From: Osedax fenrisi | Taxonomy: Eukaryota > Annelida > Polychaeta > Sabellida > Siboglinidae | Reading direction: 5' to 3' | Assembly (NCBI GenBank): GCA_964019155.1 | Contig: OZ025244.1 | Location: forward strand, 13,555,013-13,619,012 | DNA: 64,000 nt | The notes under the pieces: model-generated | Databases searched by the model: none | Told to the model about the DNA's origin: nothing | The model's input: the letters and a program-made list of their open reading frames with translations, nothing else | In this document: positions 37,303 through 50,269 of the stretch, piece by piece | Numbering within the stretch: position 1 is the first letter of the stretch | How the letters are laid out: each line of letters opens with the position of its first letter | Position numbers and translations under genes: made by a program

Positions 37303-40300
37303 ATTGATTGATTGATAATTTATTTAAGCAAATACATAGCCGAAAATATAATCGAAAGTATAAAGTATAAATATTTGCTAACGATAACATACGTTATAGA
37401 AATAAACAAAGAATAATACGAAATTAAAAAATTAAAGAAATTAAAACGTTTTACAGTTACCGTAAAAATAAACGAAAAACAATCGAAAGTAGAAATAAAT
37501 CATATAGTAAAAATAAACGAAAAATGATCAAAATAGAAATAAAAGATAGCGTAAAAATAATCGAAAATAGAAATAAAATACATTATTTTGTAAGTGGCAT
37601 CGAAATATTCAATTTCTACTTTAACTTTATAGAACTCTTCTTATCTTGTTACCCTGTTTTAGTAATACATTATTAGTTATATAGTTTAATATTTAAATGT
37701 TAAATTTAAAATATATTATAAACAGAACATGTTAAAAATCAAATAAACCAATACTAGAATAAAACATATACTAGAATGAAACAAACAAATAATGTAATAC
37801 TTACCAAAATCTGTAATAAATGTAGGTAGTACTTTATTAATTTTATATTTTAATTGTAAGTACCTATAATACTTTTGAAACATATATATATATATAAACA
37901 AAACAAGTTACAAATAAAATAAACCAATATACCTATACAAAAACAGTTAATAACAAAACATACCAATAATATTACGAAACAAACAATATAATACTTATCA
38001 CTATAATCTGAAATAATAGAAAATTATTAATATTGTAGTTTAGTAATATAATACATTTGAAACATATTTACAAAATATATATAAAATAAACATATAATAC
38101 CGAACAAACAAAAATAAAATAATACTTCCCACTTTATCTGTAATAATAATGAATTATTAATTTTATATTATAGTATATTTGAAATATAGATATAAAAAAC
38201 CCAAATTTTCTATAACAAAAACACATTAAAAAAAACCAGAAGAGATAATGCAATAATTAAGATACAAAATGAAACATAAATCAATATAAAATTATAAATT
38301 TCTGTTAAAAAAAAGTTGTTTGTCAAAACAGATTTTGTTTATTTTATTTTTAAAAGATGAAACAGATACAGATTTTATTATATCATTATTTAATGAATTC
38401 CATATATTAACTGATCTATTATTAATTATATTTTTAATTGTATTATCAGAATTATGTATTACATTTAATTTTTTACAATTACCTCTAGTTCTACAATTAT
38501 TCGAAATGTTAAGAATATCAGATATATTTATATCTGTATAATTATTTGAAATTTTAAAAATTGTAGTTAGATCTATTTTTAATCTTCTAAGTTCAAGTGA
38601 TTCTAATTTAAAATATACCAATCTCTCTATATATGTTTTATAATTAATATTTGATGAATTTGTATATCCTACGCATCTTGTAATTAATCGTCTAGTAAAT
38701 AATCTTTGCACCCTTTCAATTTGGTCTATTAGACTACGAAATTTACTAACCTTTGAAAAAGGTGACCAAATTATGGATGCATATTCTAAAATTGGTCTGC
38801 AATAAATTTTATATGCATTTAATAATGCTCTAGGGGATTTTGTAGTAATGCATCTAAAAATTGAATTCAGAGAAAAATAAGCTTTTTTACAAATATAATC
38901 AATATGTTTATTAAATAAAAGGTTATTTTCAAATATTATTCCTAAATCTTTAAAAAAAGTAACGTTTTCTAATTGAATATTATTTATAAAATATTTTGAT
39001 GGAGTTACCTTCCCTAAAGTCATAACTGCACATTTTGATAATGAAATATTTAATTGCCATTTATTTGCCCATTGTGAAAAAAAAATTTAAATTATTTTGT
39101 AAAAGAAATCTTTCACTCTCAGATGCGTAAGAAAAATATAATTTTGTATCATCGGCAAATAAATCAATATGAATTTTTGAAGAGAATATACTAGGAAGAT
39201 CATTAATATATATTACAAATAAAATTGGACCTAAAACCGATCCTTGTGGTACTCCAGATTTTACAATAGAACTATTTGAAAAAGAATTTTCAACCCGTGT
39301 AATTTGAGATCTATTCGATAACAAATTATAAAACCATTTTATTATTTTATTAGATATACCGTATGATTTTAATTTAAATAATAGTTTTTCATGAGAAACA
39401 ACATCAAAAGCTTTTGCAAAATCAATATATATTATATCTACACATTTTTTATTATTCAATTCATTATACCAACATTTTAAACATTTTGTTAATTGTAATT
39501 CTGTGGATTTTCCACTTATAAAACCATATTGATATTTTGTTAATAAATTATTAGATTTTAAATAAAAAATTAATTGTTTAGAAATAATACGTTCTAATAC
39601 TCTACACATTACACATGTTATTGAAATAGGCCTATAATTATCTGAATTTGATGGTTCACCCTTTTTAAAAATTGGTGTGATTATAGATTTTTTCCAAATT
39701 TTCGGTATATTACCCGATAATAAAGATGAATTAAAAATAATATATAAAGGCCTACATAATTCATTAGATAATAATTTTAACATAGAAGATGGTATCCCAT
39801 CAGTTCCGAAAGTATGTGTAATTTTTAATCTATTTAAAAATATTTTAATTATTTCAAGATTTAAATCAATATTATCAAATTTTTGTTTAGTTAAATTATA
39901 AAATTCGGGTAAATTTCCATTATCATTTTGTTGAATTGAACTAAAATATGAATTTAACATATTTGCTTTATCGAGATCTGAAAATAAAACATTATTATTT
40001 GATATATCAAATAGAGGAGATACTCCAGATTTTAAATTTTGTCTTTTTTTTCATAAATTTATAAAACTTTAATTTATTTTTTGAATTAATTGCATTAATC
40101 TCTCTCTTAAAATTTAAAGATTCTAATTCTTTGGATAATTTTTTTTGTGCTTCTATCCAATTATAATTATATTGTAAATTAGTTTTAGATTTTCTAAATA
40201 ATTTTTTTACTTGCTTCATCAATTTCAATATATTCTTCGGAAGTACCTGTTTTATTGTATTATTTATATTAGGAATATGTGATATAAATAATTTATTTAG

Positions 40301-40400
40301 AACATTATTAAAATATTCTACTTTTTGATCGATATTATAATCATTTGAATTTAGATATTCCCAATTAAATCTAGAAAGATGATATTTAATCAATTTTATA
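37303..40400 (-). mobile_element. jockey/CR1-like LINE, 5'-truncated
   Basis: Coding spans 40393 down to 38292. Downstream (on the minus strand) an A/T-rich 3' region of nearly 1 kb ends at a (TCAA)n-type tail (ATTGATTGATTGAT at about 37303), as expected for the 3' tail. About 37440-37580 contains an irregular repeat of CGAAAATAGAAATAAA-like units. The endonuclease is absent. Confidence 0.7.
38292..40393 (-). pseudogene. jockey/CR1-like reverse transcriptase with two frameshifts
   Basis: Fragments in order on the minus strand: a linker of 128 codons (40393-40007, helical and Lys-rich), the reverse transcriptase (39960-39061) and the thumb/C-terminus (39023-38292). RT motifs visible are GTDGIPSSMLKLL, ITPIFKKGEPSNSDNYRPIS, YQYGFISGKST, IIYIDFAKAFDVVSHE, GVPQGSVLGPILFVIYINDL and the catalytic IDLFADDTKLYF. 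The C-terminal part has YCRPILEYASIIWSP and a typical WNSL...FK end. Frameshifts near 40010 and 39045 separate otherwise intact segments, so decay is modest. Confidence 0.85.
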
Positions 40401-41550
40401 TTAATTTATTGATACTCTTATATATATATTGTGAATTAGGTTTTATTGGCTAGTGACAAAGGAGAAAAAGGTGGACTACATTCTGAATTTAATCTTCTTT
40501 TAATTTCATTAATCGTGAATTAACTATTAAAGAAATTAAAACTGATTTTTCGTTATGTTTCTAAAATATTATTAATTATTAATTAATATATATTAAGCCC
40601 AAATAATATATTATAATAAATACATTCATATTTTAAGTAACTCAATATATATGACTATAAATGTTAAGTCACGGATGCAAGGATTCACGGTCTTTACAAT
40701 TTTTTTTTTTTAATTGTATTAAAAAAATATATTACTACATGTATAATGTATTTTATTATAAAATATCATATATTAAAAACATATATAAAGCAGAAAAAAC
40801 ATAAATTTATAACACTACCTATTTATAATAAAATAATGATTAAAAAAATGGCGCAAAAATGACTGCTTATATTACCTATATATTATAACACTGATTTTCA
40901 ATAATTTATATAGATGCAATTTATGTCAAAATCATGAACAATTATACAAGTTATATAAATATGTATTAAAAATGTATAACAATTAGAAGAATTAACTAAA
41001 ATAACATTTACCATAATAATAAGAGTCAAAAAGCAGATAAATAATATAGTCAATCTTTAACATTAATTATCTCAGAATATTTGTTTTTTTTAATGAAAAT
41101 TGCTATTTCTCTGTAAATAATTAACTAACTTAGTCAAATGTTCATAGTATGTTTAGTATTATATATTGTAGCTATAGAAAATATTTGTGATTAGATATAG
41201 AGTTGATAAATAATTGATAATTAAATTTCATTTTGATATATTTGTTACTTTATTAAAATACTGATATTTTAAAAACATATATTCTAATAATTTAAAAATT
41301 ATATAGAACAATTAACACAATATATCTTAATGTTATGCAATTTAAATTTTGTGAAAATCTTAATTATTTCGTGATATTTTGAATTTTCAAAAATAAAATG
41401 ACCTATCTAATTACATTGACATCTAAAGACCGTGTATAAGGTTATAACTAAATAGTAATGCAATTTCATTAATTACTTAAAATATAAATAGTTGTATCAT
41501 TAATTTACTAATCACTTTTAGTCGTATTTTCATATCGTTATACTAACGTG
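40401..41550. other. AT-rich DNA, no exon found
   Basis: I searched this stretch for the first RRM of the RBM45-like gene and found nothing. It is AT-rich with no ordered repeat. Confidence 0.6.
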
Positions 41551-41552
41551 GT

Positions 41553-41579
41553 GGGTTGGGTTTTGGGTTGGGTTTGGGT
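41553..41579 (+). other. G-quadruplex-type motif
   Basis: Five GGG runs separated by 2-4 T bases (GGGTTGGGTTTTGGGTTGGG, then TTTGGG), standing out in AT-rich DNA about 140 bp upstream of the first RBM45-like exon. Confidence 0.7.
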
Positions 41580-42055
41580 TTAGCTATACAGTTCGTAGAC
41601 CCCGACGTTGTTATGGTTATGTATACAACTAGGTTATATCTACTAAAATCACAATTATAATTGAATACTGCAATTATATCAGCTATTATAGTTTAATAAT
41701 CCTATATTTAATATACAGAAATGTGGACAAGTCGATGATATTCATGTTTTAAATGATGGTTCTGGTAAATTTAAAGGTTTATCTTATGTTTCTTTCATCG
41801 AATCTTCTGAAGCCGATAAAGCTATCGAAGAATGTTCTAATAGTTAGTAATGTATACATATATGTCATAATATTATGATATTATTGTAATATTATGATCA
41901 TATTTTAAAAAACATATTTTTATTCAATAAATATGTTTATAAATAAACCTAATTACATAATATATTTCAATATTATCACTGAATTACTATACGTCAATAC
42001 GCTAAATAATTTCTATTGCATATTTCATGTTTATTATATGTAACTTATCTATAAA

Positions 42056-42057
<2 letters not shown>

Positions 42058-42101
<44 letters not shown>
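42058..42101. repeat. (TA)n microsatellite in an intron
   Basis: About 22 TA units, 27 bp upstream of the acceptor of the second RBM45-like exon. Confidence 0.95.
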
Positions 42102-42104
<3 letters not shown>

Positions 42105-42867
42105 ATCGCCATATTAAATTACAGTAGATTACCGTGCGATATTTGCTGATAGTCAAGAAAGGCGTCTAGAAAAAAGACAATGTTAGGTACCTATTTTTTC
42201 AATAAATAATAATGCTTTGCTTTACTTTAAGGTTCAGATCCGGTCAGTGATTTAGGTGAGGATAGGCGACATCAAATGGATACCAAAGATAACGGAGGTC
42301 CCCGTATTCCTATTGGCTATAGCCATCGTATACGATGTATCTGCAGGTGGGATACGTTATAATCATAATAAAAATAATTCTATTAACTTAATTGGATTAT
42401 ACTTGACGTACTATTGCCTAGATAATATTGTGTTAGAGTTCAATGTTTATAATACACAATGAAGCATATATATATACTATAGTATATATGGACAGATACT
42501 TTGAATATCCGCAATATTATTACTTATTTCTAAATTTATTAAATAATTTCTTACTGAGTATAATCAATTTTAAAGTTTTATACAAATCTATTGAAAATTT
42601 TATTCAATTATTTTATATAAGCCATATGATAAACTAAGATAATGGATGATTGATATTTTAAAAGGCAGTATTTTTATATTCATTTTCTATAATATATATA
42701 ACATATTTTTTATGTAAATGTTGATAAAAGGTGGCCAATATATCTATAGATAGATCTATACATCCATATATGGATGTATAGACAATCTTAATACTCTTAT
42801 ATATCTACGATAAATACGTTATTAGCGCAGACTAGATCAGTAATAATCAACTTGCATACTTACAGAA

Positions 42868-42955
42868 CTGACCACCGAGCATTAACCCATGCAAATCGTC
42901 AACCAATCGGAACCACGTTACTCTAGTGAGAGTAACGTATTAGAAGTAGTGGTCA
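42868..42955. repeat. two-tier inverted repeat
   Basis: The inner arms ACGTTACTCT and AGAGTAACGT (42915-42938) are perfect around a 4-base loop. The outer arms CTGACCAC at about 42869 and GTGGTCAAG at about 42949 also face each other. It lies within an intron of the RBM45-like pseudogene. Confidence 0.7.
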
Positions 42956-43061
42956 AGAATACCGTAACCGATGAAATGATAGTACGTTTATGCTGCATGA
43001 TTCCGGCTTTCTAGGAATCGATTAACACACCGATAAGTGATACATACACGTATACCTTACC

Positions 43062-43660
43062 TTACCAGGTCGAGCTTGCTCGGCATTTCTTGACACGTTC
43101 CATCCATCCTTTTCTATCGTTCATCGCGGTTGGAATCTCATCTATATTGCATCCGGTATCCTCCAGTAGTTGATCGATGTACGTCTTGGCAGGTCGTCCT
43201 CGTGGCCGTTTGCTGTGAGTTGGTTGCCAGAGAAGTACATCACTTGCTAGCTCATCTTTGCTTCGCCAACAATGGCCTGCAAATCGTAGGCGTTGTTTCC
43301 GAATAGAGGCTGATATTCTTGGGATTTCAAGATAGAGGTCTTTGTTAGAGATGTGATCTTTCCAGGATTTATTGAGTGCAGCACGGAGCATGCGAGTATA
43401 TGCTCCATCCAGTCTTTTTTCCAACGTTGCTGTTAGAGTCCAAGTCGTCGCACCATACACTAGTACTGATTCCACCGCAGCTCGGAAAAAGCTTCTTTTG
43501 AGATTTTCTGATAGATTTGATTTCCACAGTATAATCATACTATTCAGTGCTGCCCAGGCTTTTGCTATTCTATTATTGATATCATTTTCAGTATTTGCAA
43601 TGTAGCTGCCGAGATATTTGAAATTGTCTACGTTTTTGATAGAATTTCCATTTCTGCTTC
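43062..43660 (-). mobile_element. RTE-like LINE 3' fragment inside the RBM45-like locus
   Basis: A 158-codon frame (43538 down to 43062) matches the C-terminal frame of the element at 32230-35660 nearly residue for residue: ESVLVYGATTWTLTATLEKR and RLRFAGHCWRSKDELASD. Upstream bases to about 43660 continue the match (DNFKYLGSYI). It is 5'-truncated, in antisense to the host gene and just upstream of the 43704 exon. No stops, so the insertion is fairly young. Confidence 0.85.
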
Positions 43661-44459
43661 AATACGTATAAGTATTTCATAATTCTACGTATTTACTATA
43701 TAGGAATCGCTCTTGTCAGCTATATAAGTACCAATTGTGCTGCCTTTGTTCTAGAGAGGTTACACGGTTTCTAGTATCCAATCGGCTATAGAATAATGGC
43801 ATGATTTGCTAACACCTATTATACCGAGTTAGTTTTATTTACGAATATTATGAATTGTTGACCTTTATTACACATTATCTACGTTTTAGTAATGGAGGAA
43901 TATCACTGAGATTAGGGGATGACTCTATGATGACTCACGTTGCCTATCCCCGATATGTTGCCTCTCGTTGCTTCCAATGCAGATGTTGAATGCCGTCTTT
44001 TCGTCGTATCTAATCCGACTTCCTTTGATGAACTTCTTCTCACCGATATCTTTTGTAGATTCGGCAATTGCATTGATGCATATTTCTTACTAAGTTTGTG
44101 TATATATGTGATATTATATATATATATATATATATACTTATGTACATACGTGATTAGTCTTATTAAATCATAACACATTTCATTGTTTAGATACAAATTA
44201 CGGTTACGTAGAATATGCTCCAAGGAGTGTGCTTCGAGCACTATTGAGTTCATGAACGGCAAGACGATTATGGGTAAAACATTGGAGGTATTAATATTTA
44301 CTATGTTATAATAATATATCACTAACATGGTTCTATCCCTCAACTTTAATCGAGGAATGAGATCACCAACTAACTACAATATGCGGAATATTTATTTTAT
44401 TTCCATTATAATCCACTAATGTAAATATTTATTTTTAATATTTAATTTTGTATAAGCTA

Positions 44460-44917
44460 TTATATATATATAACCTATAATATATTGTAATATACGAATT
44501 AACAATTTCATGTTATGATACTTCTTACAACGCTAAGATACTCATATTTATTTTAATATTTTATTTTATATCTATATCTATGTCAACAACTTAACTTATT
44601 AATAGTTATAATACTTTTTTACTAAATAGTTATAATACTCTTTTAGTAAATAGTTTTTATATTTATTAATAACTAGAATACTCTTTTAGTAAAGAGTTTT
44701 TTATTTATTAAAAGCTAGAATACTCTTTTAGTAAACAGTTTTTATATTTATTAATATCTAGAATACTATTTTACAAAAGAGTTTTACATTTATTAAGAGC
44801 TAGAATAATATTGTACAAAAGAGTTTTCTATTGCTTAATGATCGAAAATAGTTATAATACAGGAACACTCGGAATACTATTTTTCGGTGGTATATACAAC
44901 TCTTTTTTCTAACAGTG
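44460..44917. mobile_element. CACTG-ended MITE, truncated copy
   Basis: The right end CAACTCTTTTTTCTAACAGTG (about 44897-44917) and the interior match the 3' half of the full copy at 52713-53727. Inside are repeated ACTCTTTTAGTAAAGAGTTT hairpin units about 60 bp apart. The left TIR is missing. Confidence 0.7.
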
Positions 44918-45116
44918 TGTGCTAGATATTGGTATATTAGATTTCGTTACCTATTATTTTAATAATATATATATATATATATATATATATTCTAATTAAT
45001 CAAGTTTTTGAACATTATAAATTTAACATATCGTTTATTATTGTATTATTTTTAAAGTTACAGTTTGATATAAATATTTCTGAAGTCATATTGTTATATA
45101 TATATATATATATATC

Positions 45117-46440
45117 GTTTAAGCAATCGTAGTTATAATTACATCCCCTCATTAAACATTTGGTATTCGTATTAGGGAACATTTTGTATATAATAATGCA
45201 TGCTTTAGTTTGATCGAATCGACATAGTCTCTACCATTTAGTAATCTAGTAGGGAATTTAATCCAGTTATTAATAAAAGGTGCGTGGTTACCATAATCTA
45301 GACCTCGTCCATCCGCTGAATTAATAAGATATTTAGTATTATATGCTTTAATGTTGATATTAGTAGTAAATGATATATTATCATAGTATCTTGGAGATGA
45401 CCATTTTAATATAATATTATTTGGGAGGGTTTGTATTATGGGATCATCATTTTCACGTATAGAGTTTACCCGTTTGAGGCGCATATATGGTAGTTATAAC
45501 TGGTATTGTTAAAAATAGACGGGTGATCGCCAATCTTCCAATACTACATGGTGCATAACATACACCAAGGGAAGTATCTTTGGGTAGTCACAACCACCGT
45601 CTAACAAAAGACCTAATTGATCTATCCATAGTTTTCAATGAATTAATATATATATTAGAGAAAGTTAGCCTATGTAATAAACTTGGTAAAATATGAGATT
45701 TTAGTATATCAAGTTTTTGTTGAGGTTTTAATAATTATTTAGTTATTGATATTAATTTAGATGTTAACTCTATTACTATTGTATTATTTTTATTATCTAT
45801 AGGTCCTATTTCGATACCTAAGTATTTATATGTATCATCAATAGTCAAGGGTTTAAGGGGAATATTATCAATTACTATAAAGTTATTTGGATTACAGATC
45901 CACTGCTTTTTCTTAGGGTTAATAATAATGTTAAGAGTTGCACTCTTTGCGGGATTAATATTAAGCCCACATTCTTTAAGTCTATGTATAACATGATCTA
46001 CCTGGGCTTGAAGACTAATTTCATCCTTTGCAAAGAGTACAAGATCATCAGCGAATGCCATATATTTAACGATGCTATCATTATGTATGCTAATAGAACT
46101 GGGTAAATCAGAAGTTACGTAATCAATTACTGCATTAAATAACATGGGTGACATGGGGTCACCTTGTTTTACGCCGCGATTAACTAAGATACTAGGCGAT
46201 ATACCTTTCTTATATTTAAGCTGAGTATTAAAATTAGTGTAAGCATATTTAATGTACTCTATGATTGTTTTCGGTAATCCATCTCTATTAGCAATAGAAA
46301 TAATAGCGTCGTGAGAAACGGAGTCAAATGCCTTAGATACATCAAGTAAGCATATTTTTAAGGGACGCAGTTTTTGTTTATGTTGATATATAATATTCTT
46401 TAATAAAAATATATTCTCAGCAATACCGTCACTTCGAAAG
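45117..46440 (-). pseudogene. R2-clade non-LTR retrotransposon fragment
   Basis: From 46440 down: LRPLKICLLDVSKAFDSVSH, then GVKQGDPMSPMLFNAVID, the catalytic YMAFADDLVLFA, CGLNINPAKSATLNI and TYKYLGIEIG (46154-45735). A separate frame (45484-45152) has SADGRGLDYGNHAPFINNWI and LLNGRDYVDSIKLKHALLYT. A frameshift then leads to CLMRGCNYNYDC, the start of the R2-type CCHC finger. The sequence is cut there by (TA)n. KxGDPxSPxLFN and AFADDLVL are hallmarks of R2-like reverse transcriptases. No 28S rDNA flanks it. Confidence 0.8.
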
Positions 46441-46649
46441 TTGAGTCATCGCAGATCAAAAATCAGCTGAGTTACATCATATATTATGCATACTAATTCA
46501 TAAATAAACTAATACTGTACTATTATGTTAATATTATGTATATTGTTATATTATTTTACTTATGGCATGTGTAAACCATCATTCTTATTGTCATTTATTA
46601 TTTGTAATTAAATTATTGTTTCATGTCATTTTGTGTGTCAACACTCAAT

Positions 46650-49180
46650 AAACTATATATATATATCTATCTATTTATATATAATAATAATAATAATAAT
46701 AGAAAGGTTTATTGACTCAGAAAACGATGGACGTTTATGTGCGTCAAGTTGAAATAATAAAACAAATAAATAGTTACACAAATAATAATAAATTTAAAAA
46801 AAAGACATTATAATGATACCATATATTTATGTAGTCGACATTTAAAACTCATAAATGATGAGATGGTGCGTAATTCATCGGGAAGACTGTTCCAGTATTT
46901 CGGAGCAGAAACCGTGAATGCAGCATCTGCATACATAGATGAGACAAGCGGTAGATAGAGTTTCATCAGCTCACATTTGCGACTCGGACGAGTAGTTGTT
47001 CGAATTATGAGTCCCTTCGATAGGTAAGATGGAACTCCCATATATATAGCCTTGTGAGTAATGCATAGAAGTCGAAACTTGCATAAATCTCGAAACTGTA
47101 ACCACCCGAGAGTCGCCATTATGGAATGTATAGATATGGTTAAATCACTACGCTTTAGCTTAAATAATATGCGAACAGCTCTACGTTGTATTGAATCGAA
47201 TTTTTTCATCAATTTTTGCGAAATATTAATTAAAAGCGAATTACAATATCTAAGTCGACTAAAAACTAATGAATGTAATAATGATTTAGTTAGATTAAAT
47301 GTTAACTTAGAGCGAGCCTTGCCTATATTATACAGGAAATAATTAGCAGTGCGGACAGTGTTTGATATATGTACTGAGTAATCTAATGCATTATTTATAG
47401 TAAAACCAAGAGTAGTGATGGTGTTTGAGATAGGAAGTGAGATAAGGAATGGATGTGTGAGAGTAATTGAAGAAAGATATCTAGAAAGTATAATGCTATC
47501 AGTTTTAGTAATATTTAATGAAAGTGAATTACAGGAAAACCAAGAGATTAAATCATTAATACAGTTAGCAATTGAAAGTTGAATTATGTCAAAATCAGAA
47601 CCAGGTGGAAAAAAAGTATAAATTTGTATGTCATCAGCAAAGAGGTGATAACGAATATTTGGGTATTTTTAAAAAATCAAATTAATGGGAAGAATATACA
47701 AAATAAAAAGAATCGGACCCAGTACTGATCCTTGAGGAGATAAGATAATGATACACGAATTATACCAGTAATTATATCAATTAGATAGGGAGATAATATA
47801 CGAAGTAAATTAAGAGAAATAGGGTCAAGTGGGGAATTGGATTTCAAACAAGACATGAGAGAAAGGACAACAGAAGAAGTGGGTAAATTAAAATAAGACC
47901 AGTGAGTATCAGAGAAAGAGGGTGAACTTTCAAAATAAATAGAATCTACTACAGGAAGATCATCTATTATTTTTAAAACTTTATTTTGAAAAAAGTTAGC
48001 AAATAAAGAACACAGATTATCATCAGAACCATCTGGTAGATTTTTATTCCGATTTTTACCAATTAGAGAAAAAGCTAATTTAAAAGCTTCTTTGGAAGAA
48101 GTGCCATACTTATTAAGTTTATCAGTATAGAAGGAAGATCTTGCTGCTGATAATTTTTTCTTGTACAAAGATCTTATATTTTTGAAAGATTCAAGATGGG
48201 TAAAAAATTTGCTTCGCTTGAATTTCAACTGATGGTAGCGAAGTCTTCTCATTAGAAGAACAAGGTCATTGTTAAACCAAGGAGAGTGAGCACCATATTT
48301 CTTGGTCCTAATTAATAAAGGTGAATGTGCAATGCACATTGTGCATCAAGGGAATATCGTAATGCATCATTACAATTATCATAAGATATGTAATTCGCTA
48401 AAGATGTATCATGAATAGATATATAAGCATATACAGAATTGATGAACAATTGTAGATTAATTTTTGAATATGTTTCTGTAGTGTTTAACATGGTCACTAC
48501 ATATAAAAGGAAAGACAAGTATATCAAAAGAAATAACGTAATGGTCAGAAATCAGGTTACCTTGAGTGGGTTATGAAATAATAGCTGAATCAGGGGGAAT
48601 AATTATCAAGTCAATAGTATTACCACTAGTATGTGTTGGAAAATTAACAAGTTGATTGTAAGAATATTCATAGATAAGCTTCTTAAATGATTCAGAGCAC
48701 AACGAATGTGTATTCACTTGAACATTAAAATCACCAAGAATTATCAAATTATCTGTCGAGATTGATTCAAAAAGGGATTCAAGTTCAGATAAAAAGTTGT
48801 TAAATATTGATGATGGTGGACGATAAATAAGAATAAATTGAATAATAATTGAATTAGGTAACAAGAAACGACAACTAAGTATTTCGCAAGAGATAGTACT
48901 TGGAATGGATGATGATATAGTAGCTTAAATTCAGAAGAATAAATAATAGCTAAACCTCCTCCACGGGATGGTGATAATCTTTTCGCTTGAATAATATCGA
49001 AATTAGTTGGAGTCAATTGCGAAGGAATGGAAGAGTCATTATTTGTCAGCCATGTCTCAGTAATAGCAACTATAGAACTTTTAGAATCAATAATTAATTG
49101 ATGTATAATATCAGCCTTATTACGAACTGACCGTGCATTGAACATAGAACAAGATATATTATGTTTAGGAAGTCGAGATG
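46650..49180 (-). mobile_element. L2-like LINE with an internal deletion in the reverse transcriptase
   Basis: From 49180 down: APE endonuclease (SCSMFNARSVRNKADII, VAITETWLTN, SRGGGLAIIY, LIILGDFNVQVN, FPTHTSGNTIDLII), linker (AHSPWFNNDL, KNIRSLYKKKLSAARSSFY) and RT start (PLDPISLNLLR). The sequence then jumps at about 47735 straight to PQGSVLGPILFILY and LFADDIQIY. The RT palm segment with the first catalytic Asp is therefore missing. C-terminus: 47212-46808 (RRAVRILFKLKR, APKYWNSLPDELRTISSF). The 5' end abuts (TA)n at 49185; the 3' tail is (TAA)n at about 46680. Confidence 0.8.
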
Positions 49181-49206
49181 GAAAAATATATATATATATA
49201 TATATA

Positions 49207-49956
49207 GTCATTAACAAGATTTTACATATTATTTCTTTTTTATATGCTTTAATTTATATAATATATGTATATTACTCATATATGATAGAAAATAAATTAG
49301 AATTTAATACGAATTTGGATCTATTACTAGAAGCCACTTAACCACGTCAAGGTATCGTATACAAAGTGGATTTTAACTCACATTATTTAAGTGAGATTTA
49401 CAGGAATTTCGACCTTAATTTGAATTTTTGAAAATGTCAGATTACCAATTTTTAACGAGTCAATTTATTCTGCTATTTTACAATTTATATATGATACCCC
49501 TATGTTAAATATTCGGAGTAGAACATAATTAGTTTCATTATCTAAAATATAAAATATAGTTAAAAAGTAGGCAGTAGGCCTACAGTCCTACAGGCCTACA
49601 GTTACAATTATGATAAAGTTTAAAATAATATAAAAACAATATGTAAATATAAAATATGTATTTCATAATTATCACAAGTTCATAAAACAGACTAAATCAG
49701 TTAATGATATAATAACAACAATATATGTATACTATTTATTGTATATTTACCTATATTGTATACAATTGATTCTATTTCATAAAACAAAACCAATCGTATA
49801 CTGTAACCTATATACTGCATTTTGTATATATAATATATTTATTTATTATATATACTGAATAATGTATATAACCAAATATAATATTTAGTATATATGATAT
49901 ATATATCGCACAATAATTGTATTTGTATTTAATTAATCATATAGAATATATTAAAT

Positions 49957-49962
<6 letters not shown>
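49207..49962. other. AT-rich intergenic DNA
   Basis: No gene recognised. About 49570-49610 has TAGGCCTACAG repeated three times. Confidence 0.65.

Positions 49963-50006
<44 letters not shown>
49963..50006. repeat. (TA)n microsatellite
   Basis: About 22 TA units. Confidence 0.95.
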
Positions 50007-50010
<4 letters not shown>

Positions 50011-50043
50011 ATTTTATTATTATCAGATTTGGTTTTAACAACC

Positions 50044-50082
50044 GGGTAATTGTAGAAGCAGAGCTTATCGAGACAATTACCC
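50044..50082. repeat. 10-bp perfect inverted repeat
   Basis: GGGTAATTGT (50044-50053) pairs with ACAATTACCC (50073-50082) around a 19-base loop. GC-richer than its flanks. Confidence 0.75.
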
Positions 50083-50269
50083 TTTATTATTTTGACAAGT
50101 CATAAAAAGTACAATTATAATTGGAATAATAAATTCCTGAAAAAAAGAATAAACTATATATAACATAATGTTATATCTAAGTTGACTTCCTGTTTACACT
50201 AAATCTAATTATGAATAAGATCAAATAATTGTACTTGTGAAGGACTTGAAAAAATTATCAAAAATCATC

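Larger units (their letters stand above)
41719..44287 (+). pseudogene. RBM45: RBM45-like RNA-binding protein (multi-RRM), broken
   Basis: Exons inferred from splice sites, matching phases and similarity. 41719-41842 encodes the end of RRM2 (KFKGLSYVSF RNP1, EADKAIEECSN). 42128-42181 continues it (YRAIFADSQERR). 42238-42346 encodes a linker ending SHRIRCIC. 43704-about 43801 is a middle RRM (VSYISTNCAAFVLERLHGF). 43983-44093 (CRLFVVSNP RNP2, DIFCRFGNCIDAY) plus 44191-44287 (NYGYVEYA...EFMNGKTIMGKTLE) form the last RRM. Order, linker positions and residues such as FCRFGN follow RBM45, which binds RNA in the nucleus. Lesions: TAG at 43772-43774 where RBM45 has Gln; one missing base after GCT at 44217-44219; RRM1 and part of the middle RRM not found; a LINE fragment in one intron. 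The homology call rests on recalled family sequence. Confidence 0.7.

Noticed and set aside
41551..41580. Interstitial telomere repeat
   Set aside because: The GGGTT/GGGTTTT spacing is irregular and does not match a fixed telomere unit over several copies; treated as a G-quadruplex motif.
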